A DNA stretch of 64,000 nucleotides from Nocardia fluminea (GCF_002846365.1 NZ_PJMW01000002.1:5704001-5768000); one strand, 5' to 3'; shown: positions 16,501 through 26,628, numbered from the stretch's first letter. The notes: generated by a model from the sequence alone, not told the origin. Translations and numbers: made by a program.

Positions 16501-17513
16501 CGCGGCAGCCCGGTCGGTGCGGGAATCTGCTCGACGGTGAGTCGTTTGCGGAAGACCCAGTAGGTCCAGCCCTGGTAGATCAGTACCACCGGGGTGCACA
16601 GGACCGCTGCCCAGCTCATCACCTGGAGGGTGTAATGGCTGGAGGAGGCGTTGTCGATGGTCAGATCGAACGCGGGGTCGATCGTCGAGGGCATCACGTT
16701 CGGGTACAGCGAGCCGACCAGCAGGACGGTCGCCGCGATGATCGTGAGGGTGGTGCCGAGGAAGGCCCAGCCATCACGCGCGGCGCCGGTGGCGCCACCG
16801 GCGACGACGAGGCCGAGCACCGCGGCGCCCAGCGCGGCCCAGGTCCAGGCGGAGCCGTAGGCGAGTTGCGTCCACAGCCCGAATACGCCGACGATCGTGA
16901 CCGTGGGGACGAACAGTATCCGCACGCAGGTGCGGGCGTCGTCGCGGACTTCACCACCGGTCTTGAGCGCCAGGAAGATCGCGCCGTGCAGGGCGAACAG
17001 GATGCCCGTGGTCGCCGCGCCGAGCAGCGCGTAGGGACTGAGCAGATCCCACACCGAGCCGGCGACCTGTCGCTGCTCGTTCAGCGGCACCCCGCGCACG
17101 AGGTTGGCGAACACCCAGCCCCACGCCAGTGCCGGAATCCACGAGCCGATGCCGATGCCGATGTCGGCCCAGGCTCGCCACTGCGGCGAGTTGATCTTCG
17201 CTCGCCACTCGATCGCGCAGATCCGCAGGATCAACGCGACCAGCAACAGCAACAGTGCCAGATAGAACCCGGAGAACAAGCTCGCGTACCACTCGGGAAA
17301 CGCCGCGAACATCGCACCGCCCGCGGTGATCAGCCACACTTCGTTGCCGTCCCAGACCGGGCCGATGGTGTTGAGCACGACGCGCCTGCGCACATCGGAA
17401 CCCCTACCGAGGATCGGCATCAGCATGCCGACGCCGAAGTCGAAGCCCTCGAGGACGAAGTAGCCGGTGAACAGCACCGCGACCAACACGAACCAGAATT
17501 GCTGCAGACTCAT
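16497..17513 (-). CDS. cydB: Cytochrome bd quinol oxidase subunit II
   Basis: 338 aa with eight or nine hydrophobic helices. It starts MSLQQFWFVLVAVLFTGYFVLEGFD-like, the CydB N-terminus with the conserved FxLEGFDFGVGM element, followed by GPVWDGNEVWLITAGGAMFAAFP. It forms the cytochrome bd terminal oxidase with CydA, which has high oxygen affinity. It is 9 bp downstream of cydA. No cydD/cydC genes follow; the strand changes and the next gene is the convergent binding protein, whose stop overlaps this one by 4 bp. Confidence 0.96.
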   Translation of the reverse strand: MSLQQFWFVLVAVLFTGYFVLEGFDFGVGMLMPILGRGSDVRRRVVLNTIGPVWDGNEVWLITAGGAMFAAFPEWYASLFSGFYLALLLLLVALILRICAIEWRAKINSPQWRAWADIGIGIGSWIPALAWGWVFANLVRGVPLNEQRQVAGSVWDLLSPYALLGAATTGILFALHGAIFLALKTGGEVRDDARTCVRILFVPTVTIVGVFGLWTQLAYGSAWTWAALGAAVLGLVVAGGATGAARDGWAFLGTTLTIIAATVLLVGSLYPNVMPSTIDPAFDLTIDNASSSHYTLQVMSWAAVLCTPVVLIYQGWTYWVFRKRLTVEQIPAPTGLPR

Positions 17514-17522
17514 CGTCGTCTC

Positions 17523-19028
17523 CTAGTACGCGAAGGACAGCGGCTCGACGGGTTCGGCGCGGTGCCTGCCGCCACCGCCGTCGTCCTCGGGACCGTCGTC
17601 ATCGGAGGGCGCGGGCCCGGATTCGGGACCGGCCACGGTGTAGCGGTGCATCAGGTAGTACCAGACCACCGCCAGCGCGCCGTAGAGCAACGTGAAGACA
17701 GCGAGAGAGAACAGGACCGTCCCTGGTGCATGATCCGACACGCCCTGCTCCACCGTCATGCGAATGGTCTTGTCGCCGGTCAGATTCGGCACCACCACCC
17801 ACGGCTGACGTCCCATCTCGGTGAAGACCCAGCCCGCGCTGTTGGCCAGGAACGGCGTCGGGATGGCGATCAGGCACAGCCAGGAGAACCAGCGCTTGTC
17901 GGGAACGCGGCCGGCGCGGGTCATCCAGAGACCGGCGAGCAGCAGGAGGACGGGTCCGGCCAGCAGACCGATCATGCCGCGAAAACCCCAATAGGTGACG
18001 AAGAGGTTGGGCCGGTAATTGCCGGGCCCGTAATCCTCGACGTAGGACTGCTGTAGATCCTCCACGCCCTGCAGGGTGACACCGGTGAACTTGTCCTCGG
18101 CCAGGAAGGACAGCACGTAGGGGACCTCGATCAGGTGGGTGACACTGTCGCAGTTGTTGTGCGTGCCGACGGTGAGGATCGAGAAGTCCGGATCGGTCTC
18201 GGTATGGCACAGCGATTCCGCCGACGCCATCTTCATCGGTTGCTGATCGAACATGATCTTGCCCTGGGTATCGCCCGTCAGAGCCACCACGGCGATCGAC
18301 GCGGCCACGACCCACATACTCGCCCGCGCCACCGGGCGCCACATCGTCCTGGCTTCGTCGAGTTTCGTGGGTTCTTCACTCCGCGCGTTGCGCACCATGA
18401 ACCACCCGGCGATGCCGACGACGAAGGTCGCCGCGGTCAAGAACGCGCCGGCGACAACATGGGGAAACGCCGCGAGCGTGGTGTTGTTGGTGAGTAGCGC
18501 CCAAATGCTGTCCAGTTCGGCGCGTCCGGTTTCGGGATTGTATGTCGCACCGACCGGGTGCTGCATGAACGAGTTGGCGGCGACGATGAAATACGCCGAC
18601 GCGTTGACCCCGATCGCGACGATCCAGATCGTGGCGAGGTGAACGAGTTTGGGCAAACGACTCCAGCCGAAGATCCACAATCCGACGAATGTCGACTCCA
18701 GGAAGAAGGCGACCAGCGCCTCGAATGCCAGTGGCGCACCGAAGACATCACCGACGAACCGGGAGTACTCGCTCCAGTTCATCCCGAATTGGAACTCCTG
18801 CACGATGCCGGTGGCGACGCCGATGGCGAAGTTGATCAGGAACAATTTCCCGAAGAACTTGGTGAGCCGATACCAGTGTTCTTTTCCGGTGATCACCCAT
18901 GCCGTCTGCATTCCCGCGACGAGGGGTGCCAGTCCGATGGTGAGCGGGACGAAGAGGAAGTGGTAGACCGTGGTGATGCCGAACTGCCATCGGGAGACAT
19001 CCACTGTGCTCATTGCCAGCGAACTCAT
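17523..19028 (-). CDS. cydA: Cytochrome bd quinol oxidase subunit I
   Basis: 501 aa. The ATG at 19028 follows GGAG by 8 bp; an ATG at 19013 (MSTVDVSRWQFG) is the conserved position in many CydA proteins. It has the N-terminal WQFGITTVYHFLFVPLTIGL, the heme ligand regions, and the family signature GWVFTEMGRQPW. A Cys-containing Q-loop segment (SLCHTETDPDF, NNCDSVTHLIEV) is present. The C-terminus is acidic and Gly/His-rich. Its start overlaps the TGA of the truncated DUF488 gene (ATGA), implying translational coupling. Confidence 0.96.
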   Translation of the reverse strand: MSSLAMSTVDVSRWQFGITTVYHFLFVPLTIGLAPLVAGMQTAWVITGKEHWYRLTKFFGKLFLINFAIGVATGIVQEFQFGMNWSEYSRFVGDVFGAPLAFEALVAFFLESTFVGLWIFGWSRLPKLVHLATIWIVAIGVNASAYFIVAANSFMQHPVGATYNPETGRAELDSIWALLTNNTTLAAFPHVVAGAFLTAATFVVGIAGWFMVRNARSEEPTKLDEARTMWRPVARASMWVVAASIAVVALTGDTQGKIMFDQQPMKMASAESLCHTETDPDFSILTVGTHNNCDSVTHLIEVPYVLSFLAEDKFTGVTLQGVEDLQQSYVEDYGPGNYRPNLFVTYWGFRGMIGLLAGPVLLLLAGLWMTRAGRVPDKRWFSWLCLIAIPTPFLANSAGWVFTEMGRQPWVVVPNLTGDKTIRMTVEQGVSDHAPGTVLFSLAVFTLLYGALAVVWYYLMHRYTVAGPESGPAPSDDDGPEDDGGGGRHRAEPVEPLSFAY

Positions 19029-19240
19029 CGTCGCAACTCCTGCCATCGCAGTGAACTGGTATAGCGAATGTCTTTCGCCCGCAGGTTTTCCGGGAATGTC
19101 TCGCGACCGAACTGGGGATGGTGACGCGAACGCGGAACGGTCCTGATATCGACGAACTGGGTGACGCCGTAATCGTCGAGCAAGCCGACGAATTCGTCCG
19201 CGGTCCGTGTGTAATGGCCGATCGTGTACACAGTCAGCAC
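19025..19240 (-). CDS. Truncated DUF488-family protein, coupled to cydA
   Basis: 71 aa beginning MLTVYTIGHYTRTADEFVGLL, then VDIRTVPRSRHHPQFGRETFP and IRYTSSL. This is the N-terminal signature of DUF488 proteins (TIGHS/Y, VDVRTxPxSRxxP), which are normally 140-200 aa. The frame stops at QELRR, where the conserved LGGLRR block would begin, so about half to two thirds of the domain is missing and no remainder is present because cydA starts immediately. Its TGA lies inside the ATGA of the cydA start. It is either a decayed gene kept as a leader for cydA translation or a short functional version; I favour decay. Confidence 0.6.
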   Translation of the reverse strand: MLTVYTIGHYTRTADEFVGLLDDYGVTQFVDIRTVPRSRHHPQFGRETFPENLRAKDIRYTSSLRWQELRR

Positions 19241-19275
19241 TGTTCGATCCTAGGTGACGGGGTTACGAATTCCGG

Positions 19276-20019
19276 TCAGGACTCGGCGATCGCCTTCGCG
19301 CGGGACAGGACGTCCTCGACCATCGCCGCAGTTACCCGACCGGTGGCGGTATTGCGCTGACTCACGTGATAACTGCCGAGCACGGTCACCGATCGGCCGT
19401 CGGGATGGGTGATGACGACGTGTGCGCCGTGGGCGAAACGGGGACGTGGGCGCGGCACATTCCAGCCCCCGGTCAGCAGGACCGTGAACAGGGCCTGCCA
19501 GCCGAAGGCGCCGAGCACGACGATCACCCGAAGCGTCGGGCGGAGTAGTTCCAATTCCCGGCTGAGAAACGGTGCGCACCGCTGCCGCTCCTCGGGGGTC
19601 GGCTTGTTCTCCGGTGGGGCGCAATGCACCGGTGCGGTGAGCCGGGTGGAGAGCAGTTCGATGCCGTCGTCACGGCTCACCGGTCGCGCGCCGGTAGCCA
19701 GGCCGACCGCGTGCAGCGCGCCGAACAGGACGTTGCCGCTCGGGTCGCCGGTGAACATGCGACCGGTCCGGTTGCCGCCGTGGGCGGCGGGTGCCAGGCC
19801 GACGACGAGCATTCGCGCGTCGGCGGGCCCGAAACCGGGGACCGGTCGGCCCCAATACTGTTCGTCGCGAAAGGCCGCGCGTTTGACGACGGCGACTTCT
19901 TCGCGCCAGGCGACGAGCCTGGGGCAGGCGCGACAGGTGGCCACCAAGTGGTCGAGTGCGGCGATATCGGGGGTGTCGGCTGCCGCTCGCGGGGCTGCTT
20001 CCGGATCCACGCCGGTCAT
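19276..20019 (-). CDS. Uracil-DNA glycosylase, family 5 (UdgB type)
   Basis: 247 aa. It has the Fe-S cluster cysteines (CRACPRLV near residue 33; HCAPP and RQRC near residues 135-150) and the active-site motif GLAPAAHGGNRTGRMFTGDPSG, with Ala instead of the Asp/Asn used by families 1 and 4, which is typical of family 5 UdgB. The C-terminal motif is GSYHVSQRNT. UdgB removes uracil, hypoxanthine and related lesions from double-stranded DNA. It lies 35 bp upstream of the DUF488 remnant on the same strand, so cydAB may be read partly from its promoter. Confidence 0.9.
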   Translation of the reverse strand: MTGVDPEAAPRAAADTPDIAALDHLVATCRACPRLVAWREEVAVVKRAAFRDEQYWGRPVPGFGPADARMLVVGLAPAAHGGNRTGRMFTGDPSGNVLFGALHAVGLATGARPVSRDDGIELLSTRLTAPVHCAPPENKPTPEERQRCAPFLSRELELLRPTLRVIVVLGAFGWQALFTVLLTGGWNVPRPRPRFAHGAHVVITHPDGRSVTVLGSYHVSQRNTATGRVTAAMVEDVLSRAKAIAES

Positions 20020-20084
20020 CAGCTCAGTCTAGTCGGCGGCGCCGATGCGACTTCGAGACAGTTCGCCCACTGAACCATATGCGC

Positions 20085-20105
20085 GGTACCGTCGGTACCA
20101 GGTAC
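20085..20105. promoter_or_regulatory. Three GGTAC repeats just upstream of the carboxylesterase start
   Basis: GGTACC at 20085-20090, GGTACC at 20094-20099 and GGTAC at 20101-20105 lie 10-30 bp before the ATG at 20115, in the divergent region between udgB and the esterase gene. The spacing (9 and 7 bp) is short. It could be a regulator site over the esterase leader, or chance. Confidence 0.25.
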
Positions 20106-20114
20106 ATTCGGGAG

Positions 20115-21614
20115 ATGTTGTCCACCGAGATCGTGAGCGCCGACGGAGTCGTGCGCGGTCGTGCGGGTCGTCGAATCGCCCGCTGGCGTGCCCTGCCCTA
20201 CGCGGCCCCACCCATCGGAGCGTTGCGGTTGCGTGCTCCCCAGCCCGTTCGACCGTGGACGGGGGTGCGATCGGCGACCGAGTTCGGCTTCGCCGCCGTG
20301 CAGAACCCCAACGGTGCCCGCACAGGCCCGCGCACCTGGCAACCCACCGGGGAGGATTGCCTGACGCTCAATGTGACCGCTCCGGCGCACCCCTCGTCCA
20401 CACCGCGCCCGGTCATGGTGTTCTTCCACGGCGGTGGATACCTGATCGGCACGTCGAGCATGTATTCCGGCGCGCGGTTGGCCGCACGGGGCGACGTGAT
20501 CGTGGTGTCGGTGAACTATCGCCTCGGTGCGCTCGGATACGTCGACTTCAGCGAATTCTCCACCCCGGAGCGACCTTTCGAATCGAACCTCGGCCTGCGC
20601 GACCAGGTCGCGGCGCTGGAATGGGTGCGCCGCAATATCGCCGCGTTCGGCGGCGACCCCGGCAACGTCACCATCTTCGGCGAATCGGCCGGCGCCCACG
20701 CGGTGGTCAGCCTGCTGGCAACGCCCGCGGCCGAGGGACTGTTCCATCGCGCGATCGCCCAGAGCGCCCCAGCGGACTGGACCTCGACACCGGCGGAAGC
20801 CCGCCGCTTCGCCCGCCGCTGCCTGGACCGCCTCGGCGCCACCCCCGCCGATGCCGCGACCGTCCTGAGCACAGTGTCGGCGAAGGAGTTGTGCCGCGCG
20901 GGCGACCGCGCGCTCGGCCGGGCTCTGCGCGAGGAGCCGGGCAGCTTCCCTTACGCCCCGGTCGCCGACGGCGACTTCCTGCCCGAAATCCCGTTGGAGG
21001 CGATCGCGGCGGGCCGCGCGCACCCGGTGCCGTTGATCATCGGGACCAACCGCGACGAGGCGACACTGTTCCAGCGCTTCGCCAAGTCGGTGCCGCATAC
21101 CCCCGCACAGCTGAAAACCATCTTCGAACGTTATGAACCGGGCACCGAGCAGGCGGTGACCAGCAGGTACCCGGGCTATCCGGCCGCACGAACCGCGGTC
21201 CGCATCGGCGGCGACCACCTGTTCCTGCGCCCGACGCTGGCCGTCCTCGAAGGCCACAGCCGGTACGCCCCCACCTACGCGTACCGGTACGACTACGCTC
21301 CGCGCGCGCTGCACCTGGCCGGTTTCGGCGCCACGCACGCGCTCGACCTCGTCCCGGTGTTCGGCTGGGTCGACGGACCGGTCGGCCGCGCGATGACGGC
21401 GGCAGGCGGCAGGCGGGCGTTCCTCGCGGTCCAGGACCACATCCAGGACAACTGGCTCAGCTTCGCCCGCACCGGCCGACCGCTGTCGCCGTGGACGCCC
21501 TACACCGCCGAACGCCGGACCACGGCGATCATCGACCATCCGCCGCGCGTGCTGGTCGACCCCGAGTCCGCGCGACGCGAAGCGTGGCAAGGCATCCGGA
21601 AGTGTGAAGCATGA
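20115..21614 (+). CDS. Type-B carboxylesterase
   Basis: 499 aa from the ATG at 20115; an in-frame ATG at 20079 is possible but would put the GGTAC repeats inside the gene. Type-B carboxylesterase/lipase features are clear: EDCLTLNV near residue 84, the oxyanion HGGGYLIG, the nucleophile elbow [10 protein letters not shown] (catalytic Ser), and [10 protein letters not shown]. The catalytic His lies in the [13 protein letters not shown] region. There is no signal peptide, so it is probably cytoplasmic. Its stop overlaps the start of the carboxylic acid reductase gene (ATGA), so the two are made together; it could supply free acids to that enzyme, which is inference. Confidence 0.9.
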   Translation: MLSTEIVSADGVVRGRAGRRIARWRALPYAAPPIGALRLRAPQPVRPWTGVRSATEFGFAAVQNPNGARTGPRTWQPTGEDCLTLNVTAPAHPSSTPRPVMVFFHGGGYLIGTSSMYSGARLAARGDVIVVSVNYRLGALGYVDFSEFSTPERPFESNLGLRDQVAALEWVRRNIAAFGGDPGNVTIFGESAGAHAVVSLLATPAAEGLFHRAIAQSAPADWTSTPAEARRFARRCLDRLGATPADAATVLSTVSAKELCRAGDRALGRALREEPGSFPYAPVADGDFLPEIPLEAIAAGRAHPVPLIIGTNRDEATLFQRFAKSVPHTPAQLKTIFERYEPGTEQAVTSRYPGYPAARTAVRIGGDHLFLRPTLAVLEGHSRYAPTYAYRYDYAPRALHLAGFGATHALDLVPVFGWVDGPVGRAMTAAGGRRAFLAVQDHIQDNWLSFARTGRPLSPWTPYTAERRTTAIIDHPPRVLVDPESARREAWQGIRKCEA

Positions 21615-24600
21615 CCGCAGAGCTCGCCGCGGGGCAGCTGGCCGATCGCATCAGGACGCTCTACGCCGAGGACGAGCAGATCCGTGCGGCGCGTCCCGAC
21701 GAAGACGTGCACGCCGTGGTGACCACTCCCGGACTCGCCACGGCACGCATCGTCGAGACCGTGATGACCGCCTATGCCGACCGCCCGGCGCTCGGCACGC
21801 GACGTACCGAACTGGTCGAGACCGGCGGAAGGACGACTCGAAAGCTGCTGCCGGAGTTCGAGTTACAGACCTATGGGCAGGTGTGGGCACGCACTCGCGC
21901 GCTGGCCGCGGCCTGGCACCGTGCCGGTGTCTTCGCGGGGGATTTCATCGCCGTGCTCGGGTTCACCAGCGCCGACTACACCGTGCTCGATCTCGCCACG
22001 ATCCACCTCGGCGGGGTCGCGGTGCCGCTACAGGCGGGCGCGGGCCTCGAACAGCTGCGTTCGATTCTCGACGAGACCGAACCGACGGTATTCGCCGTCG
22101 ACACCGCGCACCTGGACATCGCCGTCGACGCGATACTCGCCGGCGCCACACCACGCTCGCTGATCGTCTTCGACCACCACGCCGACGACGACGATCACCG
22201 CGACGCCCTCGACTCGGCGCGCGCCCGGCTGCGCGCCGGGGGATCGGCCCTGGTGCCCAGCACGCTCGACGAAACCATCGAACAGGGCCGCCTCGCCGAA
22301 CCGGCTCCACTGAGCGTGCCCGCCGACGGCGAAGATCCCCTCGCCCTGCTGATCTACACCTCCGGTAGTACCGGTACGCCCAAGGGTGCGATGTACACCC
22401 AGCGCCTGGTCGCGGTCGGCTGGCAGCCCGCCCGCCCGCTGGCCGCGATCAATGTCAACTTCCTGCCGATGAGCCATATCGCTGCGCGGCTCACCCTCAA
22501 CAGCGCCCTCGCCCGCGGCGGCACCGCGTTCTTCGCGGCGGCGCCGGACCTGTCCACGTTGTTCACCGACATCGGGCTCGTGCGGCCTACGGAGATCTTC
22601 CTGGTGCCCCGGGTGTGCGACATGATCATGCAGCGCTTCCGCCGGGAAGTCGCCGAACGTGGCGAGGCCGCGACGGACGCGGTGAAAACCGAACTGCGTG
22701 AACAGTTCCTGGGCGGCAGGCTGATGTCGGCGCTGTGCGGCAGCGCGCCGATCGCGCCCGAGTTGCGTACCTTCGTCGAATCGGTGCTGCGGCTGCGCCT
22801 GCACGACGGGTACGGCTCCACCGAGACCGGTGGCGGGGTGATCTTCGATACGAAGGTGATGCGGCCGCCGGTACTGGACTACAAACTCGTCGACGTGCCC
22901 GAGCTCGGCTACTTCGGCACCGACAAGCCGTATCCGCGCGGCGAATTACTGCTCAAGACCACCACGATGATCGCCGGGTACTACCGCCGCCCCGACGTGA
23001 CCGCCGAGGTTTTCGATGCCGACGGCTTCTGCCGCACCGGCGATGTGGTCGCCGAACTGGCACCGGACCGATTGGCCTATGTCGACCGCCGCAACAACGT
23101 CCTCAAGCTCTCGCAGGGCGAATTCGTGACGGTCTCGCGGCTGGAAGCGATCTTCGCGGGCGCCGACCTGGTACGCCAGATCTATGTGTACGGCAGCAGC
23201 GAACGGTCCTATCTGCTGGCCGTGGTGGTCCCCACGGAGGCCGCCCTCGCGGGACCCGCCGGCGAAGTGCGGGCCGCGCTGCGATCCTCACTGCACCGCG
23301 CGGCGGTGTCGGCCGAGCTCGAGCCGTACGAGATCCCGCGTGACTTCCTTGTCGAGACCGAGCCGTTCTCGACGGCGGACGGCACATTGTCCGGCGTCGG
23401 GAAACTGCTGCGCCCGAAGCTGAAGCAGCGTTACGGCGAGCGCCTCGAGCAGCTCTACACCGACCTCGCACGCGGGCAGGAAGACGAACTGGAGCGGTTG
23501 CGCCGCGACGCGCCCGGGCTGCCGGTGTACGAGACCGTCGCCCGTGCCGCGGGCGCGGTGCTCGGCGGCGATCCGGCGGATCTGCGGCCGGACGCGCGAT
23601 TCGGTGATCTCGGTGGCGATTCGCTGGCGGCACTGTCGTATTCGACGCTGCTGCGGGAACTGCTCGCGGTGGACGTGCCGGTGAACGTGCTGCTCGGCCC
23701 GGACAGCGACCTCGCTCGCATCGCCGACTATGTGCGACGTGAACGCGAACCCGGCACGCACAGAACCGATCCCGACACGGTGCACGGGGCCGGCGCGACC
23801 GAGGTTCGCGCCGCGGATCTGACGCTCGAGAAGTTCTTGGATGTCACCACGGTGTCGCTGGTGCCCGCCACCGCACCCGCGCGCACGGTGCTGATCACCG
23901 GTGCCAACGGCTATCTCGGCCGGTTCCTGCTCCTGACCTGGCTCGAACGGCTCGCCCCGTGCGGCGGCAAGGTGATCTGCGTGGTTCGCGGCGGCGACCC
24001 GGACGCCGCCCGCGCGCGCCTCGACGCGGCGTTCGGCAGCGACAGCGAGCTCGAGACCCATTTCCAGCTCCTCGCGAAGGACACGCTGGAAGTGCTGCCC
24101 GGTGACATCGGGGAACCGAATCTCGGTCTGCCGCGGCCCACGTGGGACCGATTGGCCGCCGAGGTCGATCTGATCGTGCACTCCGCGGCACTGGTGAACC
24201 ACATGCTCCCGTACGCACAGCTGTTCGGCCCGAACGTGGTCGGCACCGCCGAGATCATCCGGCTGGCGCTGACCACGACCCGAAAGCCGATCAGCTACCT
24301 GTCGACGGTGGCCGTCGCGGCGCAGGGGGAGTCCTTCGCCGAGAACGGTGACGTGCGGGCCATGAGCCCGGTCCGCCGGCTGGACGGCTCCTATGCCAAC
24401 GGCTACGGCAACAGCAAGTGGGCGGGTGAGGTGCTGCTGCGTGAGGCGGCCGAGCGGTTCGGGCTGCCCGTCGCGGTGTTCCGGTCGGACATGATTTTGG
24501 CGCACACGCACTTCCGTGGGCAGCTCAATGTGCCCGACGTCTTCACGCGGCTCCTGCTGAGCGTGCTCGTCACCGGTCTCGCGCCGAAGTCGTTCTACCG

Positions 24601-25066
24601 CACCGATTCCGGCGGGCAACGACAGCGCGCTCACTACGACGGCCTGCCGGCGGACTTCGTCGCCACGGCCGTCACCGCCCTCGGGGCCGACGCGACGAGC
24701 GGATACCGCACCTACGACGTTCTGAACCCGCACGACGACGGCATCTCCCTCGACGTGTTCGTCGACTGGCTGATCGAGGCGGGCCACCACATCGATCGCA
24801 TCGACAGCTACGACGACTGGTTCGCCCGCTTCGAAACGGCCTTGCGCGCCCTTCCCGAGCCTCAGCGCAAACACAGTCTGCTGCCGCTACTCGACGCTTA
24901 TCGCAGACCCGGTCGTCCCTTGGCGGGCTCGGCGCTCCCGGCCGACGGGTTCCGGGCTGCCGTCCGCGCCGCACAGATCGGTCCCGACCACGATATCCCC
25001 CACCTACCGGCAGATCTCATCGCCAAATATGTTCGCGACCTGACCGGCCTCGGCCTGCTGGAGTAG
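21611..25066 (+). CDS. car: Carboxylic acid reductase (A-PCP-R three-domain enzyme)
   Basis: 1151 aa, matching Nocardia and Mycobacterium CARs (about 1170). It has an adenylation domain (about 1-640) with [19 protein letters not shown] and DGYGSTETG, then YRTGDVV-like [12 protein letters not shown]. The carrier domain has [14 protein letters not shown] with the phosphopantetheine Ser at residue 671. The reductase domain (about 760-1151) has [16 protein letters not shown] for NADPH and a YGNSKWAGE Tyr/Lys pair. It reduces carboxylic acids to aldehydes with ATP and NADPH. It needs a phosphopantetheinyl transferase, which is not in the window. It is coupled to the upstream esterase by ATGA. Confidence 0.95.
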   Translation: MTAELAAGQLADRIRTLYAEDEQIRAARPDEDVHAVVTTPGLATARIVETVMTAYADRPALGTRRTELVETGGRTTRKLLPEFELQTYGQVWARTRALAAAWHRAGVFAGDFIAVLGFTSADYTVLDLATIHLGGVAVPLQAGAGLEQLRSILDETEPTVFAVDTAHLDIAVDAILAGATPRSLIVFDHHADDDDHRDALDSARARLRAGGSALVPSTLDETIEQGRLAEPAPLSVPADGEDPLALLIYTSGSTGTPKGAMYTQRLVAVGWQPARPLAAINVNFLPMSHIAARLTLNSALARGGTAFFAAAPDLSTLFTDIGLVRPTEIFLVPRVCDMIMQRFRREVAERGEAATDAVKTELREQFLGGRLMSALCGSAPIAPELRTFVESVLRLRLHDGYGSTETGGGVIFDTKVMRPPVLDYKLVDVPELGYFGTDKPYPRGELLLKTTTMIAGYYRRPDVTAEVFDADGFCRTGDVVAELAPDRLAYVDRRNNVLKLSQGEFVTVSRLEAIFAGADLVRQIYVYGSSERSYLLAVVVPTEAALAGPAGEVRAALRSSLHRAAVSAELEPYEIPRDFLVETEPFSTADGTLSGVGKLLRPKLKQRYGERLEQLYTDLARGQEDELERLRRDAPGLPVYETVARAAGAVLGGDPADLRPDARFGDLGGDSLAALSYSTLLRELLAVDVPVNVLLGPDSDLARIADYVRREREPGTHRTDPDTVHGAGATEVRAADLTLEKFLDVTTVSLVPATAPARTVLITGANGYLGRFLLLTWLERLAPCGGKVICVVRGGDPDAARARLDAAFGSDSELETHFQLLAKDTLEVLPGDIGEPNLGLPRPTWDRLAAEVDLIVHSAALVNHMLPYAQLFGPNVVGTAEIIRLALTTTRKPISYLSTVAVAAQGESFAENGDVRAMSPVRRLDGSYANGYGNSKWAGEVLLREAAERFGLPVAVFRSDMILAHTHFRGQLNVPDVFTRLLLSVLVTGLAPKSFYRTDSGGQRQRAHYDGLPADFVATAVTALGADATSGYRTYDVLNPHDDGISLDVFVDWLIEAGHHIDRIDSYDDWFARFETALRALPEPQRKHSLLPLLDAYRRPGRPLAGSALPADGFRAAVRAAQIGPDHDIPHLPADLIAKYVRDLTGLGLLE

Positions 25067-25069
25067 CCG

Positions 25070-25678
25070 TCACGCGGTGGGTTGGGCGATCCATGAGTGC
25101 CACCCACCGTCCAGGATCAGCTCGGCCAAGCGCTGGTAGCCGCCGCTGCCGGGGTGGGCGCCGTCGCCCGCCCCGGCTTCGCGAGTCCAGATCGGATCCT
25201 CGGCCAACTGCCGGGTGGTGGCGATGAACGGCACTTCGCGTGAGCCGCACAGTTCCGCCATGTCGTCGGCGAGTTCCACGGTGCGCCGCAGGTGCTCCGC
25301 GCCGCCGTCGATCACCGGGGGTGGGCCGATCACCAGCGGATGGATCGCGCGCTTCCGGCTCTCGGCCAGCAGCTCGGCGAGGTTGTCGAGACAGTGAGCC
25401 CGGTCCACGCGGACGTTGCCGTCTTCGACGACCGCGTCATTGCTGCCGAACGAGATGACCAGGCGATTGTCGGTGTCGGGCAGGATGCGCGGCTCGACCT
25501 CTCGCCAGCACCGCCGCAGGACGTCCGTGGAGGTGTTGCGCCGGATCCCGAGGTTGAAGGCGGTGATGCCGGGTCCCGACGCGGCGAGCACCCGGCCGAC
25601 CCAGCCCCGGTACTCCGGGTCACCGATGCCTTGGACGAAGGAGTCGCCGATGAAGCAGATGCGCAGGTCCTCGTTCAT
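25070..25678 (-). CDS. SGNH/GDSL-type esterase
   Basis: 202 aa. Block I is ICFIGDSFVQGIGD (catalytic Ser), block II is around AFNLGIRRNTS (Gly), block III is ISFGSNDAV (Asn), and block V is GDGAHPGSGGYQRLAELIL (catalytic Asp and His). All four SGNH residues are therefore present. No signal peptide is visible, so it is likely cytoplasmic. It is convergent with car, its stop 4 bp past the car stop. Substrate unknown; actinobacterial relatives are annotated as lysophospholipase-like. Confidence 0.9.
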   Translation of the reverse strand: MNEDLRICFIGDSFVQGIGDPEYRGWVGRVLAASGPGITAFNLGIRRNTSTDVLRRCWREVEPRILPDTDNRLVISFGSNDAVVEDGNVRVDRAHCLDNLAELLAESRKRAIHPLVIGPPPVIDGGAEHLRRTVELADDMAELCGSREVPFIATTRQLAEDPIWTREAGAGDGAHPGSGGYQRLAELILDGGWHSWIAQPTA

Positions 25679-25978
25679 GGGGGCAACTGTACGAGGTGGG
25701 GGAGCGGGCTTCGATCAGTCGGTCTGATGAGTGGTGGGGGAGCGGGAAAGACAAGGGGCAGAAAGGGTTCGAAGCATCCTCGACGATGGAGGCGGGCGGG
25801 TGCCAGTTGCTGATGATCTTCGAGAACAAACTTCATCAGCAAATTTAATCGCGATATTGCGATATATGCATCTAAATATGTTCGCCAACTATCCTTCAAT
25901 CATCGCCTCCGGTGACCAACACCTTCAAAACAACAAGGAGGTGAGGAGGCTGGCGGGAGTGGGGGAGCGGTTTGGTTG
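25679..25978. other. 300-bp non-coding gap with a low-GC island and three GTGGGGGAGCGG repeats
   Basis: No convincing gene is seen. Three identical copies of the 12-mer GTGGGGGAGCGG lie at 25696-25707, 25734-25745 and 25959-25970. Between the second and third copies, from about 25820 to 25935, the composition falls far below the surrounding GC level. This stretch contains ATCGC-GATATT-GCGAT (25848-25863) and TA-rich sequence (TTTAATC, ATATATGCATCTAAATATG). Short frames on both strands have no family resemblance. It may hold the remnant of inserted DNA or a promoter region for an undetected RNA. Confidence 0.5.
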
Positions 25979-26536
25979 CTAGCTCGGGGCGATCATTCGC
26001 GCCACGGCCGTCACCACCGCCGCGCGCTGTGCCGCCAGGCGACCATCGTCGGTGGACCCCGTCCGCGCATGGGTGGCCGAGGTGCGGGCCAGGTCGGTCA
26101 GCATGCGCAGCATGATCGGGGCGGGGATCTCGGTGGTGACGAGGCCTTCGTGCTGACCCCGGCGCAGCTCGGTGATCTTCGCGTCGATGGTGCGGCGCAG
26201 GGCCAGTGGAATATCGCCGGAGGGTTCGAGCTCGGCCCAGGCTTGCAGGCGGGCGTTGTCGGGGTGTGCCACGAAGTGATCGAACAAGCGGCCGGCATAG
26301 GCGGGTAGGTCGTCGGCGGACATGGCGGCTTCGCTGCTGGTCTCGGCGGTCCAGCGGTCGGTCACGGCCGCGTACAGCTCGTTCTTGCCGGGAAAGTAGG
26401 CGTAGAGCCGGTCCTTGCTGGCGTGCGCGGCGGCCGCGATGCGGTTGATGCGGGCGCCGGCGACGCCGAATTCGGCGAACTCCGCTTTCGCCGCGGTGAG
26501 TATTCGCTCCCTGGTTGCCTGACCTGCCGCCCGCAT
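25979..26536 (-). CDS. TetR-family transcriptional regulator
   Basis: 185 aa from the ATG at 26536 (MRAAGQATRERIL). It has the N-terminal TetR HTH: RILTAAKAEFAEFGVAGARI, then RIAAAAHASKDRLYAYFPGKNELYAAV. The C-terminal ligand domain is helical with no recognisable ligand class. It is divergent from the DUF4334-adh-TetR operon across about 92 bp that contain two palindromes (26557-26574, 26591-26604), the usual layout of a repressor controlling itself and its neighbour. Confidence 0.9.
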   Translation of the reverse strand: MRAAGQATRERILTAAKAEFAEFGVAGARINRIAAAAHASKDRLYAYFPGKNELYAAVTDRWTAETSSEAAMSADDLPAYAGRLFDHFVAHPDNARLQAWAELEPSGDIPLALRRTIDAKITELRRGQHEGLVTTEIPAPIMLRMLTDLARTSATHARTGSTDDGRLAAQRAAVVTAVARMIAPS

Positions 26537-26556
26537 GCGCCGAATCCTACCCCTTG

Positions 26557-26604
26557 CCGAACCATCTGGTTCGGAACTATGGTCCACTGTGAACCGAACG
26601 GTTC
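26557..26604. promoter_or_regulatory. Two palindromic operators between TetR and DUF4334-adh operon
   Basis: Site 1 is CCGAACCA-TC-TGGTTCGG (26557-26574). Site 2 is GAACCG-AA-CGGTTC (26591-26604). Their centres are 32 bp apart, about three helical turns, and both contain CCGAAC and GGTTC. They fill the divergent promoter region between the gene starts at 26536 and 26629. Binding by the adjacent TetR protein is the natural inference. Confidence 0.6.
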
Positions 26605-26628
26605 TGAACTCTGTGAGACGAGGGCTTG

